A stretch of 64,000 nt of DNA, from assembly GCA_018907035.1 (NCBI GenBank), contig JACCIC010000022.1, positions 2,363,501 to 2,427,500 of the forward strand, read 5' to 3'. A program made the position numbers and the translations under genes. Positions within the stretch are counted from its first letter, which is position 1, and the number at the start of each line of letters is the position of its first letter. The notes under the pieces are model-generated. The model did no database searches. It had not been told where the DNA came from and worked only from the letters and a program-made list of their open reading frames with translations. Positions 1-48,699 of the stretch are shown one piece after another. Source of the DNA: Sycobia sp. Sy_11. Taxonomy: Eukaryota; Arthropoda; Insecta; Hymenoptera; Epichrysomallidae.

Positions 1-1154
1 TATTATCTAGATTATCTAGATTTGTTTAATATAATATAATATAATATATATTGTAACGGGGTACTTAATTGTTAAACACCCGATAGATGTAGCCGTTAAC
101 AGATGTGCAAAGAACCCCGAACGGATTAAATTGTTTAAAACAATCTTTTTGGACCGTAGGTTCTTTGCTGTTATTTATTCCTCAGACTTACCTTTACTTA
201 CCCTGGAAATTATATAAATAATAATATATTTGGATAAATTATCAGTAATCCAGGGAAAGACGGATTAATGATCAGCTACAGAGGGGAGAATGTGTCTAAT
301 ATTTTCTACTATATAAGAAAAATAAAGTCAAAAATAAATTTATTTTATTAATCAATAAAATAATTTAAATTTTTATTTAATTTAATAAAATTATAACAAT
401 TGTTATTCTAACCCTACCTAATATGCACCCGCGATCAACTAACGCGCGTATCCGTTCACACAGGGTGTGAGAGAGGTGAATTTATAAGTCTAACGGAGAG
501 ACAGAGCAACAAGAGCGCCACCTTAAGAAGAACAAGGTGTACTATCAAATAAAGTTGAATGCGCGCTTGCTACTCTTGCTATCTTAGTCTATGCTTATAT
601 CTCTCCGTCTCTCTCACACTACTAAAATTAATTCGTTATATCTAATAATTTCAATCGGGAAGAAAACGAATAAAAAAAAGTAAAAGTATATAATATTGTA
701 CCGAAAACTAAAAGCACAATAAATATATAAAAAGAAGAATACACCAACCTTAATACACCAACGCTGAAAAAATACGACCCAACGACGAAATGAACGTGAG
801 CTCCTTGGTGTTATATAACCGGCCGGTTTGAATGCCTTTCCTCGGCAATAATCTTTTTATAAACAAGAAACTATCTTTTGCACAATTTATATCAGTGAAC
901 GAAATTTCACTGTCACGATTGAATCTTAATAATGATTTTCAATATTCGACAATAGCCAAGAGAATAAAAGAGCAAAAATCTTTACTAACAAAAACTTTGT
1001 CAGGTAAAATAAACTAACTATATTATAATAATAATTTTCCTATAATATATTCCTTTTTATTCTCTTTCTCTCTCTCTCTTTTCCTTTTTCCCTCCCTTTT
1101 TTCCTATTTGTTAATAATATTAACATGTATAAGTCAAACTAACCTATACATGTT

Positions 1155-1156
<2 letters not shown>
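1..1156. other. Intergenic, no gene recognised
   Basis: AT-rich sequence downstream of the DOCK gene. The short open frame at 832-1017 has no recognisable domain and is not called. Positions 420-640 are less AT-rich but match nothing I know. Confidence 0.5.

Positions 1157-1211
<55 letters not shown>
1157..1211. repeat. (TA)n microsatellite
   Basis: An uninterrupted TA dinucleotide tract. Several other TA tracts in this window serve as insertion sites for mariner elements, but this one is empty. Confidence 0.95.
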
Positions 1212-1214
<3 letters not shown>

Positions 1215-1639
1215 CAAGAAGTTTTAAAATCATGGTTTATTTTTACGAAATATTTCAAAATTTTAAGCAAGCTATACCTTACTGAACACTTCACAAGCGA
1301 TTTTTTGTTTTAGTCTTATTGTTGCATTGCTCGTGATCGGTCTACATTTGATCTTAGCAAATATTTTTTCAGTGCTATAGAGTAATACAAAAAAGAATTA
1401 TTTTTCAGCTTCATATACCTAAGAAAACACATTTAAGAAAATATTATCTAGATGTGGGAAATCAAGTATTAAAACCAAAACGATATATAAATTGTTATAA
1501 TATAAGTATGTATTATATATAAATGCATATACTAGACATTGGAATCCATAAATGAATTTCATAATGTATAACTATAAGAGATCTAAAATTGATATATAAG
1601 ATTTTTATAATTGCCCACAGCGTACTGCGATAACGTAAT

Positions 1640-1715
1640 TAATAAGATGTTAGCTTGTGAATCCAAAGGTCTGTGGATAGAATCCCGGTTAGGTCGAAGC
1701 TTTGAAATAAATGTA
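1640..1715 (+). repeat. Possible tRNA-derived SINE relic
   Basis: A weak match to a polymerase III A box (near TTAGCTTGTGAATCC) is followed at tRNA-like spacing by a B-box-like GGATAGAATCCCGG. There is no convincing cloverleaf. Chance similarity is possible. Confidence 0.25.
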
Positions 1716-2446
1716 ATAAAAGTAAATTAATGTATAAATTGTAAAAAAATGTAAGAAATTGTTCGCTTAGTTTAAACTTTTGATTTTTAAAGTCAAGAAA
1801 ATAATGCTTTGAATCAATGAACTACTTTTAAACATTTAACATACTTGAATTTTCATGTTTTTGAAAATAAAAACGTATGTCAAGTAATTATTGTTTTAAA
1901 GATAAGAATCAAGTTCTTCATTTTCAATTAAATTTCTTGAGTGAAGTATTGAAATTCTTAATCCAAGTATATATTCACTTCCCTCTCTAGGGGCTGCATG
2001 ACCGTAACGGGGTGAGAGGGCTTAAGCCGGGGGAGCAAGAAGGAGCGCTTGGTGGATGTACCAGATCCTTTTAGATCTGTACAACATGAAGAGTTCCGTA
2101 TCCTTCCCTGGCTCACGAGTATTTGGATCGGGAATTCGGATCCCTATAAACGGGCTCTCCGAACTACCTGATGGGAGGATTCCTATAAACGGGTATTCTG
2201 AGAATGATTGCGAAAGTATGGATGGTATATATGGATGTGAGAGTCAGGTATGAGGGTAAGGCTCCTCGGGTAACTAAAAAGCAGCCTGCGGCTGAGAAAC
2301 GGCGAATCTCGGTCTGCTAATTCGGCCCTAATCTAAAGTGTTAGATACCGTGCTGAAGGATGAATGGCACAAAGGTGAATGTGTCGCAAACGGTTCCTTC
2401 GGGAAACCAGGCAGAATCCCGTCGTATTGCAGGCCTTACCAGGTAG

Positions 2447-3475
2447 TTGCGGCCCATGCCGGGTGGACTATATATATCCGCGATACTCGTGGGAACAGAA
2501 ATGGAAAAATCTGAGAACACTGAGATGGAAATAGAGGGGGAGCACGAGGTGGAAGAAAGTCGGGCTTTGTTACCGACAGAAACCATCTCGGAGGTACTGA
2601 GACCTGTTCAGGCCACTGAACAGGGAGAGACGAGTGCACATGAAGGCACACGCCGGCATGAACCGGAACCTGAATGGAGCACAAAGGAGGAAATTCCTAA
2701 AACAAAAAGCGATGGAAGATGGTCTACTTGTTCCTAGATGGGAGAAAGGAGACAGGCACTAACCGTACTGACTAAGTCGGCCTCGGCTGCTCCAGCCACT
2801 GATTCGGGTAAAAGGGGACCCTCGACCAGCCTTGGGTCTACTGAGCAGGGGCTTCAGAAACCGCTCAAAAAACGCAAGGAAGGTACGTACGCACGGGCAG
2901 TATCTCACCTGCCTAGAGTGACACTCACGTGTGGTGAATACCTCGGTAGGGAAATGCCTGCAGAAATCTGCACGTCACTGAAAAAAGCAGTGGTGAAGAA
3001 AATCTGCGAAATTGACGATGACGATTTCGCACCGAGATTTAAAGAATCCTTTCCCAGAAGGGGAACAGTGGTCTTTGTCTGCGAGGACAAGGACTCTGAG
3101 ACCTGGCTGAGAAAGGAGGCTGAGAATCTGAAGATGGGGGACTCGGACCTCTAAGTCAGATTCGTATCTCCGGAAAAACTGAAAATTACAAAAATAATCA
3201 CAAAGATTCCGGCGGATATAGAATCTGTCCCGGACTTCCTAAAGTTGGTCCGAAGACAGAACAAAGGAGTGGATCCATCAAGATGGGCGATCATGAACAG
3301 ACCTGCCGACGGTAGTCTTGTTCTTGGACTAGATGAACCATCAGTGGAGGCCCTCCGAAGCAGAAACCTTAAACTCTCGGTGGGGGTTGAGACGGTCACC
3401 TTTAAGGTACTGTCTCGGCAAAGTACCACTGGAGCAAAGGGAGAAACTTCTACGGAAGGTATATCTAAGAAATAG
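2447..3475 (+). pseudogene. Retrotransposon ORF1 (gag-like), two in-frame stops
   Basis: One reading frame continues from 2447 to 3475, interrupted only by TAG at 2735-2737 and TAA at 3152-3154, so it was a single protein of about 340 residues. The first third is Glu-rich, followed by a Lys/Arg-rich stretch near 2860-2890. The last third (after 3155) has the pattern W..(M/L)NRP..GSLVLGLDE.S...L, which resembles the DUF4780-type domain I associate with LOA-clade ORF1 proteins. It ends 8 bases before the ORF2 ATG. Role in the parent family: RNA-binding nucleoprotein. Family assignment is from memory. Confidence 0.7.
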
Positions 3476-3483
3476 CATCCTCA

Positions 3484-6400
3484 ATGGCTATTTCGGGGTT
3501 ACGCTTTACCCAAATAAATTTGCACCATTCCAAAGGCGACTCGGAGATCTTAACGAGAAGCCTGGGAAAGGTGCATACACACATAGCCCTAATACAGGAA
3601 CCCTGGATTTGGAGAGAACGTATTAGGGGTATTAACGCGAAAGAGGAACTTCTTGTGGGGTCCAGAGATGGAAACGCGAGAGCCTGCATTTTCATCAAGG
3701 GAATTAATGGTTTTCTGTTGCAGGAGCTGAGCTGCAGGGACTGCACCACCATCAAAATAGAAATCGAGAGCAAAGACCGACATGTGCGAAATATCATAGT
3801 TTACTCAGTCTACCTTGCACACGATGAGGATATACGTATCTCCAGTATGAGAAAGACGGTTGAGTTCAGCAGACGCTCGAATCTGGACTTGATGATCGGC
3901 TGTGACGCTAATACACATCATGTGACATGGGTTAGCACCGAAATCAACGCCAGAGAAGATGCCTTACTAGAGTATTGAATCGGAAGTCAATTGGATATAG
4001 TCAACCGAGGAAACACACTTTTATAACAGCTAACAGAAATGAAGCCCTTGACCTCACTGTAGCATCTGTTAAAGTAAGGAGTATTATACATGGATGGAAG
4101 GTGGAAAAAGAACCATCCATGTCAGACCATAGGACCATAAGATTCCAATTGGAATGTCTTAACACAAGAATGGAACCGAGGAAAAACCAACAGATACATA
4201 TTGGGAACTATTTAAAGATGAACTTCGTGAAAGCACTGTTCATCTTAAAGGAGAATATGGCACTGAATTTCAACTAGACCGGACATTATGTAAAGTCCAG
4301 ACAGCAATTACCAGAGCCTACGAAAACAACTGTCCATTGAAGCCTGCTAGGAAACCTAACAGCGCATACTGGTGGAACGGGAAACTAGAGACGCTCAGAA
4401 AAAGGGCACGCAAGGCCTTCAACCGGGCAAAAAAGAGAAAAAACTCTGAGGGATGGTCTATGTATAAGAAAACAATGGGGGATTTCAAAAGAGAACTAAA
4501 CTTTGCTAAAAGAGAAGCATGGAGGAATTTCTGTTCAGGGACCGAGAACCTAATGTAGCCAAGTTGGCCAAAATCCTAACAAAGGATAATAACTGTCGAC
4601 TGCAAAATCTATGAGACGCAGCAGGTAGTTATGTAAATACAGAAGAGGGCACACTTAAACTATTTATGAAGGTTAACTTTCCTGACTTCATCAGGAACTA
4701 CAAAAAAGAAATATACCACACCATCACGGAACGGCTGGTAGGTGCGGATTGGAAATCGGCTGTTCAAATTATGACTCCGGTGAAGATAAAATGGGTGATA
4801 TACTCCTTTGAACCATATAAGACACCAGGACCTGATGGCATCTTCCCGAAGATGTTACAGGTGGGGTGTAAAAGTATTTTAAAACTTATTATGGGAATCT
4901 TCAGAGGTAGTATCGCAACTGGGTATATACCAGAGGTATGGAAGACACCTCGTGTTTCTTTCATTCCCAAACCTGGGAGAGATAGTTACTTGTCGGTGAA
5001 AGACTTCAGACCGATTTGTCTGACGTCATTCATGCTAAAAACGATGGAGAGGGTAGTAGATTTACATATAAGGCAAACAGTGTTGATCAATAGCACAATT
5101 TCGAGTAGGCAACATGCCTACACGACGGGAAAGTCCACTGAGACAGCTCTTCACTGAGTCGTCAAACACATTGAGAAGGCTTGGAGCTCGAAGGAAACTG
5201 CACTAGGATTACCATTGACAACGCTCTATATGCTAAGGGAATAAACCCTCTATTAGAAGGTGGATTATGAGTTCCTTAAGTAATAGAGAGGTATATAGTG
5301 AATGGAAAGGTAAACTCGTAAGAGGTAAAGTCAACGAAGGATGTCCATAATCTTGTAGCTGATGGCTTACTGCGTATGCTTGAAGAGGAAAGAATCTTCA
5401 CAGTCGTATACGCAGACGATTTCGCAATACTTGTCAGGGGCAAGTACGAAGAGATATTACCTGAAATTCTTCAGGAGGTTCTGGTAAAGGTCAATGACTG
5501 GTGTCAAGAGAGATCCCTGGGGATCAATCCAAAGAAGACCGAGGTTGTAGCCTTTACTAGGAAATATAAGAGCAAAATAAAATCTTGCGTAAACTTCCGC
5601 GGGCAAGGTATACCGTATATGGAAGGAGTTAAATACCTAGGTGTATACCTAGATAAGAAACTATCGTGGGAACAACACCTGCGAATGCAGAGTAAAAAGA
5701 TCATCAACATACTGATGCAGTGTAGGTCAGCTATTGGCACGGGCTGGGGGCTTGAACCGCAGAAAGTTTTATGGATATATAAAACAATACTAATGCCGGG
5801 GCTGACTTATGCTGCCTTGGTGTGGTGGAAAGTAATCGAGAATAAATCCTCTGGGAGGATCCTGGATCACATACAGGCAATCACGCTAAGGGGAGCATTT
5901 GGATTAAAAAGGAGTACCCCTACTGCTGCTGTCAGAATGATGCTAGGTCTGGACAGCCTGGACTTGGAAATAACAAGAACGGCTGCCAGATCGGCTTATA
6001 GAATGATGTGCAGCGGTCAGTGGGATAGTACAGCAACTGGACACGCTACCATTTGCAGGGAAATACTGAGAGGCCCAACTTTTAATCTCCCTCAGGATCG
6101 TATTAACAAAACTCTCTGCTTCGAGCGACGATATAAGATGAGGATACCGAGTAGAGAGGATTGGAACAATGACCTTAATTTGGGAGATGATATCTGGTTC
6201 ACAGCAGGATCCAGAACAGTTGTTGGTCTTGGATTCGGTATATATGGACCTGAACGCAGTTTAAATTCAGTCTTTAGACTGAATAAATACAACACAGTGT
6301 TTCAAGCAGAAATAGCTGCCATTGAAACCTGTGCAAACGGCTTAATGCAGAGGGGAATTAAGGGCAGATACATAAATATATGTACAAACAGCATAGCAAC

Positions 6401-7068
6401 GGTGAAGGCCCTCGATCAACCCTGCACTACGTCACTACTGGACAAAGAAGCTAAAATTGCTCGACAATTTAGCCAGGGCAAATAAGTTCTGTGTTACATG
6501 GATACCGAGAAAATCGGCCCGTAAGGGAAACATGAAAGCAGACATCATGACAAAACAAGGATGCTCATCGGAGTGTCATCGGGTAAGGGATACCGCTGTA
6601 CCTTACCAAGAGGAATGCACTGCGATAGAGAGAAGCCTTGAGAAAGCAAAACTAACAACGTGGGAAAACTCACGTAGATACAGATGGTCCAAAGACCTTC
6701 TTGGCAGTAAGATCTGCGGATGGGCTCAAAGGATCATCAAACTAAATAAACGTGAAGCAAAGCTAATCCTGGAACTTATAACAGGATACAGCAATTTACG
6801 GTGTTATACACACAAGATCAGAGGACACAGTAACCTCTGCAGATCATGTGGGAAGGAGGAGGTAACTACGAAGCATTTCTTCTGCACGTGCCCTAACTTA
6901 ACGGAATGTCGCGTAAAGTGGCTGGGAGAAGATAACCTCGACCACGAGAGTTTTTCCAAGGTGGATGTACTCAGTCTTCTAGCATACTGCAGAGAACTGA
7001 ATGTGACGAAACCATGGAAGATTAATCAGGGGGAAAGGAATACAATGGCGATATCTAAGTGTTCCTGA
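3484..7068 (+). pseudogene. Retrotransposon ORF2: endonuclease, reverse transcriptase, RNase H (broken)
   Basis: ORF2 is spread over three frames. Endonuclease: 3484-3978 (QINLHHSK, LIQEPW, GCDANTHH), then TGA at 3976-3978 and a frameshift near 4015, continuing to SDHRTI near 4120. A linker with YWWNGKL follows (4337-4555), then another frameshift near 4556 and TGA at 4612-4614. Reverse transcriptase: 4666-5157 (PGPDGI, FIPKPGR, KDFRPICL), TGA at 5155, then 5376-6485 with YADDFAIL. About 30 bases covering the catalytic-Asp motif A are missing near 5200, and a similar stretch of the region before YADD is missing near 5345. RNase H (6190-6560) has lost two expected Asp (WFTAG, ICTNS). A Cys-x2-Cys...His...Cys motif lies at 6835-6895. 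Confidence 0.85.
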
Positions 7069-7316
7069 GCATATATTTGCACCCTGATATGGTTAGTGGG
7101 TTTAGTAGGTTAGAATCCTGCATACCTTGGAATCGGCTCCAGCGGTAGTCTCAGTTGGCGAGAGCCACTAGCCGTCAAACAATGGCGGATGAACTTCCCA
7201 CTATCCAACGAAAGAAAAAAAAATTCACCGTTTAGATTATTATATTCATATTGTATAAAGGTGTTGTTACTTTACCTTTGCGAATATTATAAATATTAGT
7301 TAACCTGAAAAATGCA

Positions 7317-7319
<3 letters not shown>

Positions 7320-7369
<50 letters not shown>

Positions 7370-7387
7370 CATATATATATATATATA
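7320..7387. repeat. (TA)n microsatellite, left flank of mariner copy 1
   Basis: TA tract with a short CATA interruption. It is contiguous with the tract at 8235-8277 if the mariner between them is removed, so the element inserted into an existing TA repeat. Confidence 0.9.
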
Positions 7388-8231
7388 CACGTGGGTCGTT
7401 TGATAAGTACCTAGTCTACAAATGAAAACACTAAAATTTTACAAAAAATCAAATTTATTTTTCAATGTAGTCTCCTTTTAGTTGAATATACTTGGTCCAG
7501 CGGTGCTCCAATTTTTTTAAACTCGTTGAAAAAAAATGTTTTCTCTTGGTCTGCAAAATAGGCCTCTGTGGCGGCCATGATTTCGTTATTGAAATGGAAT
7601 CTCTTCCCGGTGAGCGAATTTTATGGTTCAGAAACAAAAAAAAAAGTTACACGGAGCCAAATCCGGAGCCAAAGCCGACCAATTTAGCTGTGGCGAGTGC
7701 AGAAGTGTGAACCGGTGTATTAACGTAGTGAATAAGCATTTTCTTTTTAGACAAATGGGGCCATTTTTTTAACACGTCTTGCCCTTCTCCAAATAGTCAA
7801 AAAAAAATCACACCTTGAGCATCCCAGAAAACAGTGGTCATCATCTTTCCTTTCTTCGGAACAGGTTCGCCGAGCAGTCAAAACAGGCCACTGTTTTGAA
7901 TGCTCCTTGGTTTCTGTAGTGTAATAGTGAACCCACGTTTCATCGACGGTCACCTAACAACGCAAACATTTTTTGGATTGATTCCGATTAAAGAGCTCCA
8001 AACACTGCTCTAAAGTGATCGCATGGATACGCTTGTTATCAGCAGTCAGCAAAGGCGGCATCCATCTTTGCTTTCGCTTGATTTCCCGCGCTCTCAAAAA
8101 TAAATTACAACTACGATCCGGCTAAAATTTTGTTTGTAACCGTTTACAGGAAGATACTGGACTGTAGTGTATTTCTGGTGCGATAGTGGTACTATCTGGC
8201 GGTGAGGCTAGGTACTTGTCAAATGACCCAC

Positions 8232-8234
<3 letters not shown>
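7388..8234 (-). mobile_element. Mariner element, family A copy 1, internally deleted
   Basis: Terminal inverted repeats of about 28 bases (7389-7416 and 8206-8233, beginning ACGTGGGTC) are flanked by TA. The 847-bp length is shorter than the usual 1.3 kb. Transposase remnants lie on minus: DETWVHYY and TKEHSKQW near 7870-7950 (around the first catalytic Asp) and the C-terminal KKLEHRWTKYIQLKGDYIEK at 7455-7515. The helix-turn-helix N-terminus and the second and third Asp regions are missing or scrambled. It is closely related to the copy at 35,446. Confidence 0.9.

Positions 8235-8277
<43 letters not shown>
8235..8277. repeat. (TA)n microsatellite, right flank of mariner copy 1
   Basis: TA tract immediately following the right terminal inverted repeat. 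Confidence 0.95.
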
Positions 8278-8280
8278 GAA

Positions 8281-9235
8281 TACCAGGTCAAACAATTAAG
8301 TAATGCGACAAAATTCAAAAATCGAGTATATTTAAAAATTAAGGTACGTCGCTGCGACCCCCTTCAAAGCAGTCCTCTTCTGCATCTATAGACATATTCC
8401 AGCGAGTTTTCCAGTTTTCGTTTCGTTGGATACTTCTTGTGAGACCTCGTTGAGTACCATCGTTACAGATTCTTAGATGTCTTCAACGGAGTCAAAATGT
8501 CAAGCTTTGAGGAATTTTTTCATATGGGGGAATAGGAAAAAGTCGCAGGGTGACATGTTCGGTGAATAGGGCGGTTGTAGTAACGTTACGATGCCTTTAG
8601 ACGCCTAAAATTGAGAAACATGGAACAAACTGTAACAGGGAGCATTATCGTGATACAGAACCCATGTCTTCGCACTCTCAGAGCCCTTTTTTGTAATTTT
8701 TCGAGCACATTGCGCTAGAATACTTGATTTATGGTTTATCCAGGCTGTACAAACTCTTTATGAACCACCCCTTTTTTGTTGAAGAAGCAAATGAACATGG
8801 TTTTCACTTTGTGTACCTACTAGTTTTCCAGTGGTGGAACAACTATGTGCGGTGACCTACTCATAAGAGTGTTAATTTCTCACGAATTTTCTCTTCTCGT
8901 TTCTTGATTTATGAAAAGATTTATCGTCTGTACCCTTTTGATACAATTTTTGCTCAGTTCTTTATTGCACGATGATTACGAGAAAATAAAAGGACACTTC
9001 GAAAACAACAGCATCTAACGGTTCTACAGCTCATACTGTACTACAGGCACTATAACACTATACTCTAAGAACTCTGTAAATATAAATATAATTCTAGTTC
9101 TCTTCTTACCAATCGTGTATAAAAGATACAGGTTACGGCACATTTTCTCCTAAGATCCACCAATAGGTCGAGCAGAACGATTTCTGCCCTGACAATTGTT
9201 TAGAAAGCTACATTAAAAAACTATGTAGATACGAC
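8281..9235 (-). mobile_element. Mariner-type element, decayed
   Basis: Reading 8575 down to 8528 on minus gives PPYSPNMSPCDFFLFP, the third-Asp motif of mariner transposases, followed by a decayed HFDSVEDI segment. Upstream on minus there are only scattered fragments. No open frame remains. A possible left terminus starts near 8283 next to the TA tract; I could not find the right terminus. Confidence 0.65.
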
Positions 9236-10266
9236 CTTGGACTTTCGACACGATATTTTTAAATGTTTAAGTTATCGATTAAGACTAAAAATTGATCTTT
9301 TCATTCGGAAATACACTTTGGGTCGCGCGCTAAAAAGCTTGCGCTCGAAATATTTCATAATTTTAAATCTAATAAATACATTATCTATTTTAAAAGTAGC
9401 TTTTGTAGATGAAAGGGTATAGAAAAAAATCGTATTTTTCAACATCGACTGAAATTGAGGATGCGAATATGTTAAGATCATTTGAATAATTAAATTGTTA
9501 ATATTTTTATATTATTAATAATTAAAATTATTTCTCCAATTGAATTTTAAAGATATTAAAATTTAAAATGAAAAAGGTTTCTACATAAAAGTGATTAGTA
9601 GAGTGAAAGATATAAATTTGAAGTATCAAAGATGTAGAGGAAATCTAACTAATTTTGAAATATTAATTGTGAACATTTTTGGAAAAAAAAAGTTCAAACA
9701 AAATCCTGAAATAATGTCCATTAATTCAACATAAAAAAGATGTAAAACCAAATTCAGGCAATTTTAAAATCACACTTTTTTTACATAATCTCTGCAATTT
9801 GTAAAAGAATAATTCATATATGTGATATTATTACAAATAAAAAATTGACCTTTAAATAACCTGTTATTATTTATTTGTTATTGTTGTTAACTATAATAAA
9901 ATGTTATAGCCATGGTTCAACTGAAAATCACTAGTAAATTGCTTATGAAAAGTTACTTCAAGAATAATGATAATCATGAAAATTCTTTTATCTAAAAAAG
10001 TTTTCTGTATAATGAAGTAGGAAAAGTTAAGAGACAATAGAACCAATATTTATTTTCCGAGATTAACATTTCTCTGTTGTTTACCTAATAAAAGAAGAAT
10101 ATTTTAAATGTACTTAGTAATATATCTTATTTGTGTTATGTTACTTAACGTCGCTCTATTTAGGCTTTCAAATAGCGATCTAATAAGTGACGGAGACCTA
10201 CGATGTATTTGTAAAAAAAGCACATGTAAATTATTACAGCGGTGCTTGTAATGCTTGTATCAATCA
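9236..10266. other. Intergenic, downstream of the DOCK gene
   Basis: AT-rich sequence with no recognisable coding, repeat or RNA signal. Short open frames near 9237-9481 on both strands have no domain and look like chance. Confidence 0.5.
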
Positions 10267-10338
10267 GCCATGACCGAGATTTGAACTCGGATCACCAAGT
10301 TACTAGTCTTTCACTCCAACGATCGAACCATCATAGGC
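10267..10338 (-). repeat. tRNA-like sequence (pseudo-tRNA or SINE head)
   Basis: On minus this 72-nt stretch resembles a tRNA. It has a perfect T arm (CCGAG-TTCAAAT-CTCGG, 10,274-10,290), a B-box match, an anticodon-loop-like CTAGTAA (would be AGT, Thr) and a D-arm-like TGGTTCGATCGTTGGAG. The acceptor stem pairs only in its outer three positions and the anticodon stem does not pair well, so a functional tRNA is unlikely. Confidence 0.4.
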
Positions 10339-10558
10339 CTCGTAATATATAATTTATGTGTACAAAATTGGTATATATAATAAAAATAGATAAATAATAA
10401 AATAACAAATTATAGACATAATATGCCATTTTTTAAAATAATTTATGATAAGTAGTCAGTTAATACAAAAAAAGAATTTCATTCTAATAAGAAATAACGT
10501 TTTCTTTTAAATATATATGAATACAAACATTTTTTTAAATATCAGTCTTTAAATTTTA

Positions 10559-46028
<35,470 letters not shown>

Positions 46029-48690
46029 TATATGTGATTCAAAAAGTTGTTAACTTCCTTAAATAAATCGTGAAAAGTTTTTCATTCTTGTTTTGTAAAA
46101 AAATCTTCGTATATGAAAAAATTTCACGAGCTTTGTCTAAGTGCAATCTTTCAGCATGTCAAAACAAAAATATTAAAAAATCTTACAAATTTCTATATAC
46201 ATGAAGTGACATTTAGGTACGAAATTACAAAATGTAACCTTATCTTCAAAATAAACCAGATTTCCCCGCGTCTGGTCATTTAGACGTACTTTTAGAGGAG
46301 GTATCATAAAATTTCATAGATTATATAGGTATTATTGTAGATTATAGCTAGACTAAGTTAGATTCAAAGTTAGTTTACATTTTAGAAACTTTATTATGAA
46401 GGCAACTTGTACTTGTTAAGCTAATGTACTTGAGCCACGGCCTTATCGGTTTAGTTTGAGCTCATTATAACATGGTTATAAAACAATAATATAATTTCTT
46501 TATTCTGCTTTATTGTTGTTTGCCTCTGTAAGGCCACAACTGACTCCAGTTAACACAAATATATCAAAGTCGCAGTACTTGCTACTTTAGGCCATCAAAG
46601 AAAAGATACAATTGAGAATAAACATGGGGGCGTGGTCACATAACGGCCATATATTCTTCGTGCATTTTGTCTTTGAAATATAGATATAGAAATGGAATTA
46701 TAAAAACAGTAAAATCGATCTAACACACGATGTGACAAAAATGCGCAAAAACACTAATTTTGTATGCAAATACAAAGTTATAAATATTAAATTTATTAAT
46801 ATGTGAACAAAATTGACATAAACTCTAAAAATACAAAAAACGTAAAAATTAGATAGCTTTTGCTTATTTCCGATATCATAAAATACTGGAAAGAAGCAAA
46901 TGAATAGCGACAATATAAATTTAAAATTGAATATAATTTTACTGTAATATATGATGTATCAGTATCAAACGTATCAGGGGTCAAAGATCATTTTATTTTA
47001 TCACTACCAAAGAGACATTTCAAAGAACATAATAATAAAAATCTAAATGTTACATCACATAATCAACACTAAAGGACTCTCGAAAATTTCTTTTCAAAAT
47101 ATTATTTTCTTCAACAAAAATAAAACGAGATATCAGTAGCTGCCTTCGTAAAGTTCACGTGGCAAAAAATCTTTCCTCTCGCTGTCTGCTCTCGAAACAA
47201 ATCATTAAAGGCTGCAATGTTACATAGGAAAATATCGAAAACTTTTTTGTAAAATATATATTTTACTAATTACATAAAGTATATCAATAAATGCTCCAAG
47301 AAATTCAAGGTAGTATCTAATATAACTAGAGAAAAATATTTGTAATTATAAATAATACATATTTATTGTTAAATTTAAAAATGGTTAAATTTAAAAAAAA
47401 AGAAAGAATATTGATTGATGTGCGGCAGAAGCCAAAATCAATTTTTATAGGAAATATTATCAATTAAAACTGTTTCTATGTTACCAGATAAGCTGACAAA
47501 TAATTACCATAAATACAATAATATAATTAAATTATTGAAACTAATTCTTTTATCAATAGATTCAATAAAATTAATTATAATAATTATATTTCGATCTTAC
47601 AAACCAGAAATACTGTTATAAGAAAATTGTATTGTAAAAAATACAATCTAACTTGCAAATTTTAATACTTTCCTCCAATAAAACAGTAATCGCTTTTACA
47701 TAAGTAAATGTATCTACTATTAAGATTTCTAGTCGGAAATTACCAGTATTCAGAATCAGGATAATAAATAATTATATTGAATTTTTGCACTATATTTTTA
47801 TAACTATAATATTTTTTTATAATTACAAAAAATTGAAATTAAATAATTAACAGTATAATATATCTATCTATGTAGCCTGTGTGTCGATCAATTGCATCAA
47901 CTACACTGCTTCACTTGAGCCTAGAACATGACACAGCCCGCCTTTCGGCTTTCCCTTGCAACATGGGATCTTCATGTACCATGTAGCAAGCTTGCTCGAA
48001 GTCAATAACAATTTCAAAGTGACAAAATGACTCCTAACTTAAACTTACGAATCGTCATTATAGTTCGTGCTATTAAGCTCAGCCGATGTAAGCACTTATT
48101 ATTATCATAAAAGATCAATAAAGTTTCATAAAATTAAAATAATTCCACACCTCTCCCTCTCCTTTCTCCCGATTCTTGTTTCACAATTTCCTGATCCTTG
48201 TTTTTCATAACGGGGTTTACAAATTATATTTATATCACAACCAGGTTTGAATGGTATACCTGTAGTGGCCTTGCTCTAGCAAATTGCTATATTAAATCTT
48301 CTTTATATCTTTAAGGGAGAAATTTGTCCAATACAATAGGAAGCACAGAGACTGATTTTTTTTATAAAGGAAATAAGCCCTATCATGATCGATTCTCGTA
48401 TCGACCTCTTTGAATGCTCGACATCATTGGGAAAATATTTGAAGAAATTATATGTGAGTAGATACGTTATAGAACTACTAGCACATAGTCATTCTAGCAC
48501 AGGCCCTCTCCCAAAAATGTGCTAGAACCTGTACGGACTGTACATGTCATATTTTTTTGTTGTTTTTGTTTTTTTTTCTTTTCTATTTTAATAGGGTTGA
48601 TTTTCATGAGTTTAACTTTATACAGTGCGCAATTAGTCTTCTAAATTAGATTATGACATGTGCATACTATTATACATTTGAAAAAAAGTT
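46029..48690. other. Intergenic, upstream of the DOCK gene
   Basis: Must contain the DOCK promoter and 5' leader, but I see no clear core element. AT-rich; a slightly richer patch near 47,900-48,000 has no recognised domain. Confidence 0.4.
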
Positions 48691-48699
48691 GTGAAGGAT

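Larger units (their letters stand above)
1979..7222 (+). mobile_element. LOA/I-type non-LTR retrotransposon, nearly full length, inactive
   Basis: A GC-richer unit of about 5.2 kb with the layout of an RNase H-bearing non-LTR retrotransposon: 5' UTR (1979-2446), ORF1 (2447-3475), ORF2 with endonuclease, reverse transcriptase, RNase H and a C-terminal Cys/His motif (3484-7068), a 3' UTR, and a short A-rich tail near 7211-7222. The six bases ATTCAC occur directly before (1973-1978) and after (7223-7228) the unit, so a short target-site duplication is possible. Stops, frameshifts and small deletions in both ORFs show that it cannot be autonomous. Clade is inferred from ORF1 type plus RNase H; R1/I-type relatives are the alternative. 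Confidence 0.85.

Noticed and set aside
2341..2684. Open frames antisense to retrotransposon ORF1
   Set aside because: Shadows of the plus-strand ORF1; no domain.
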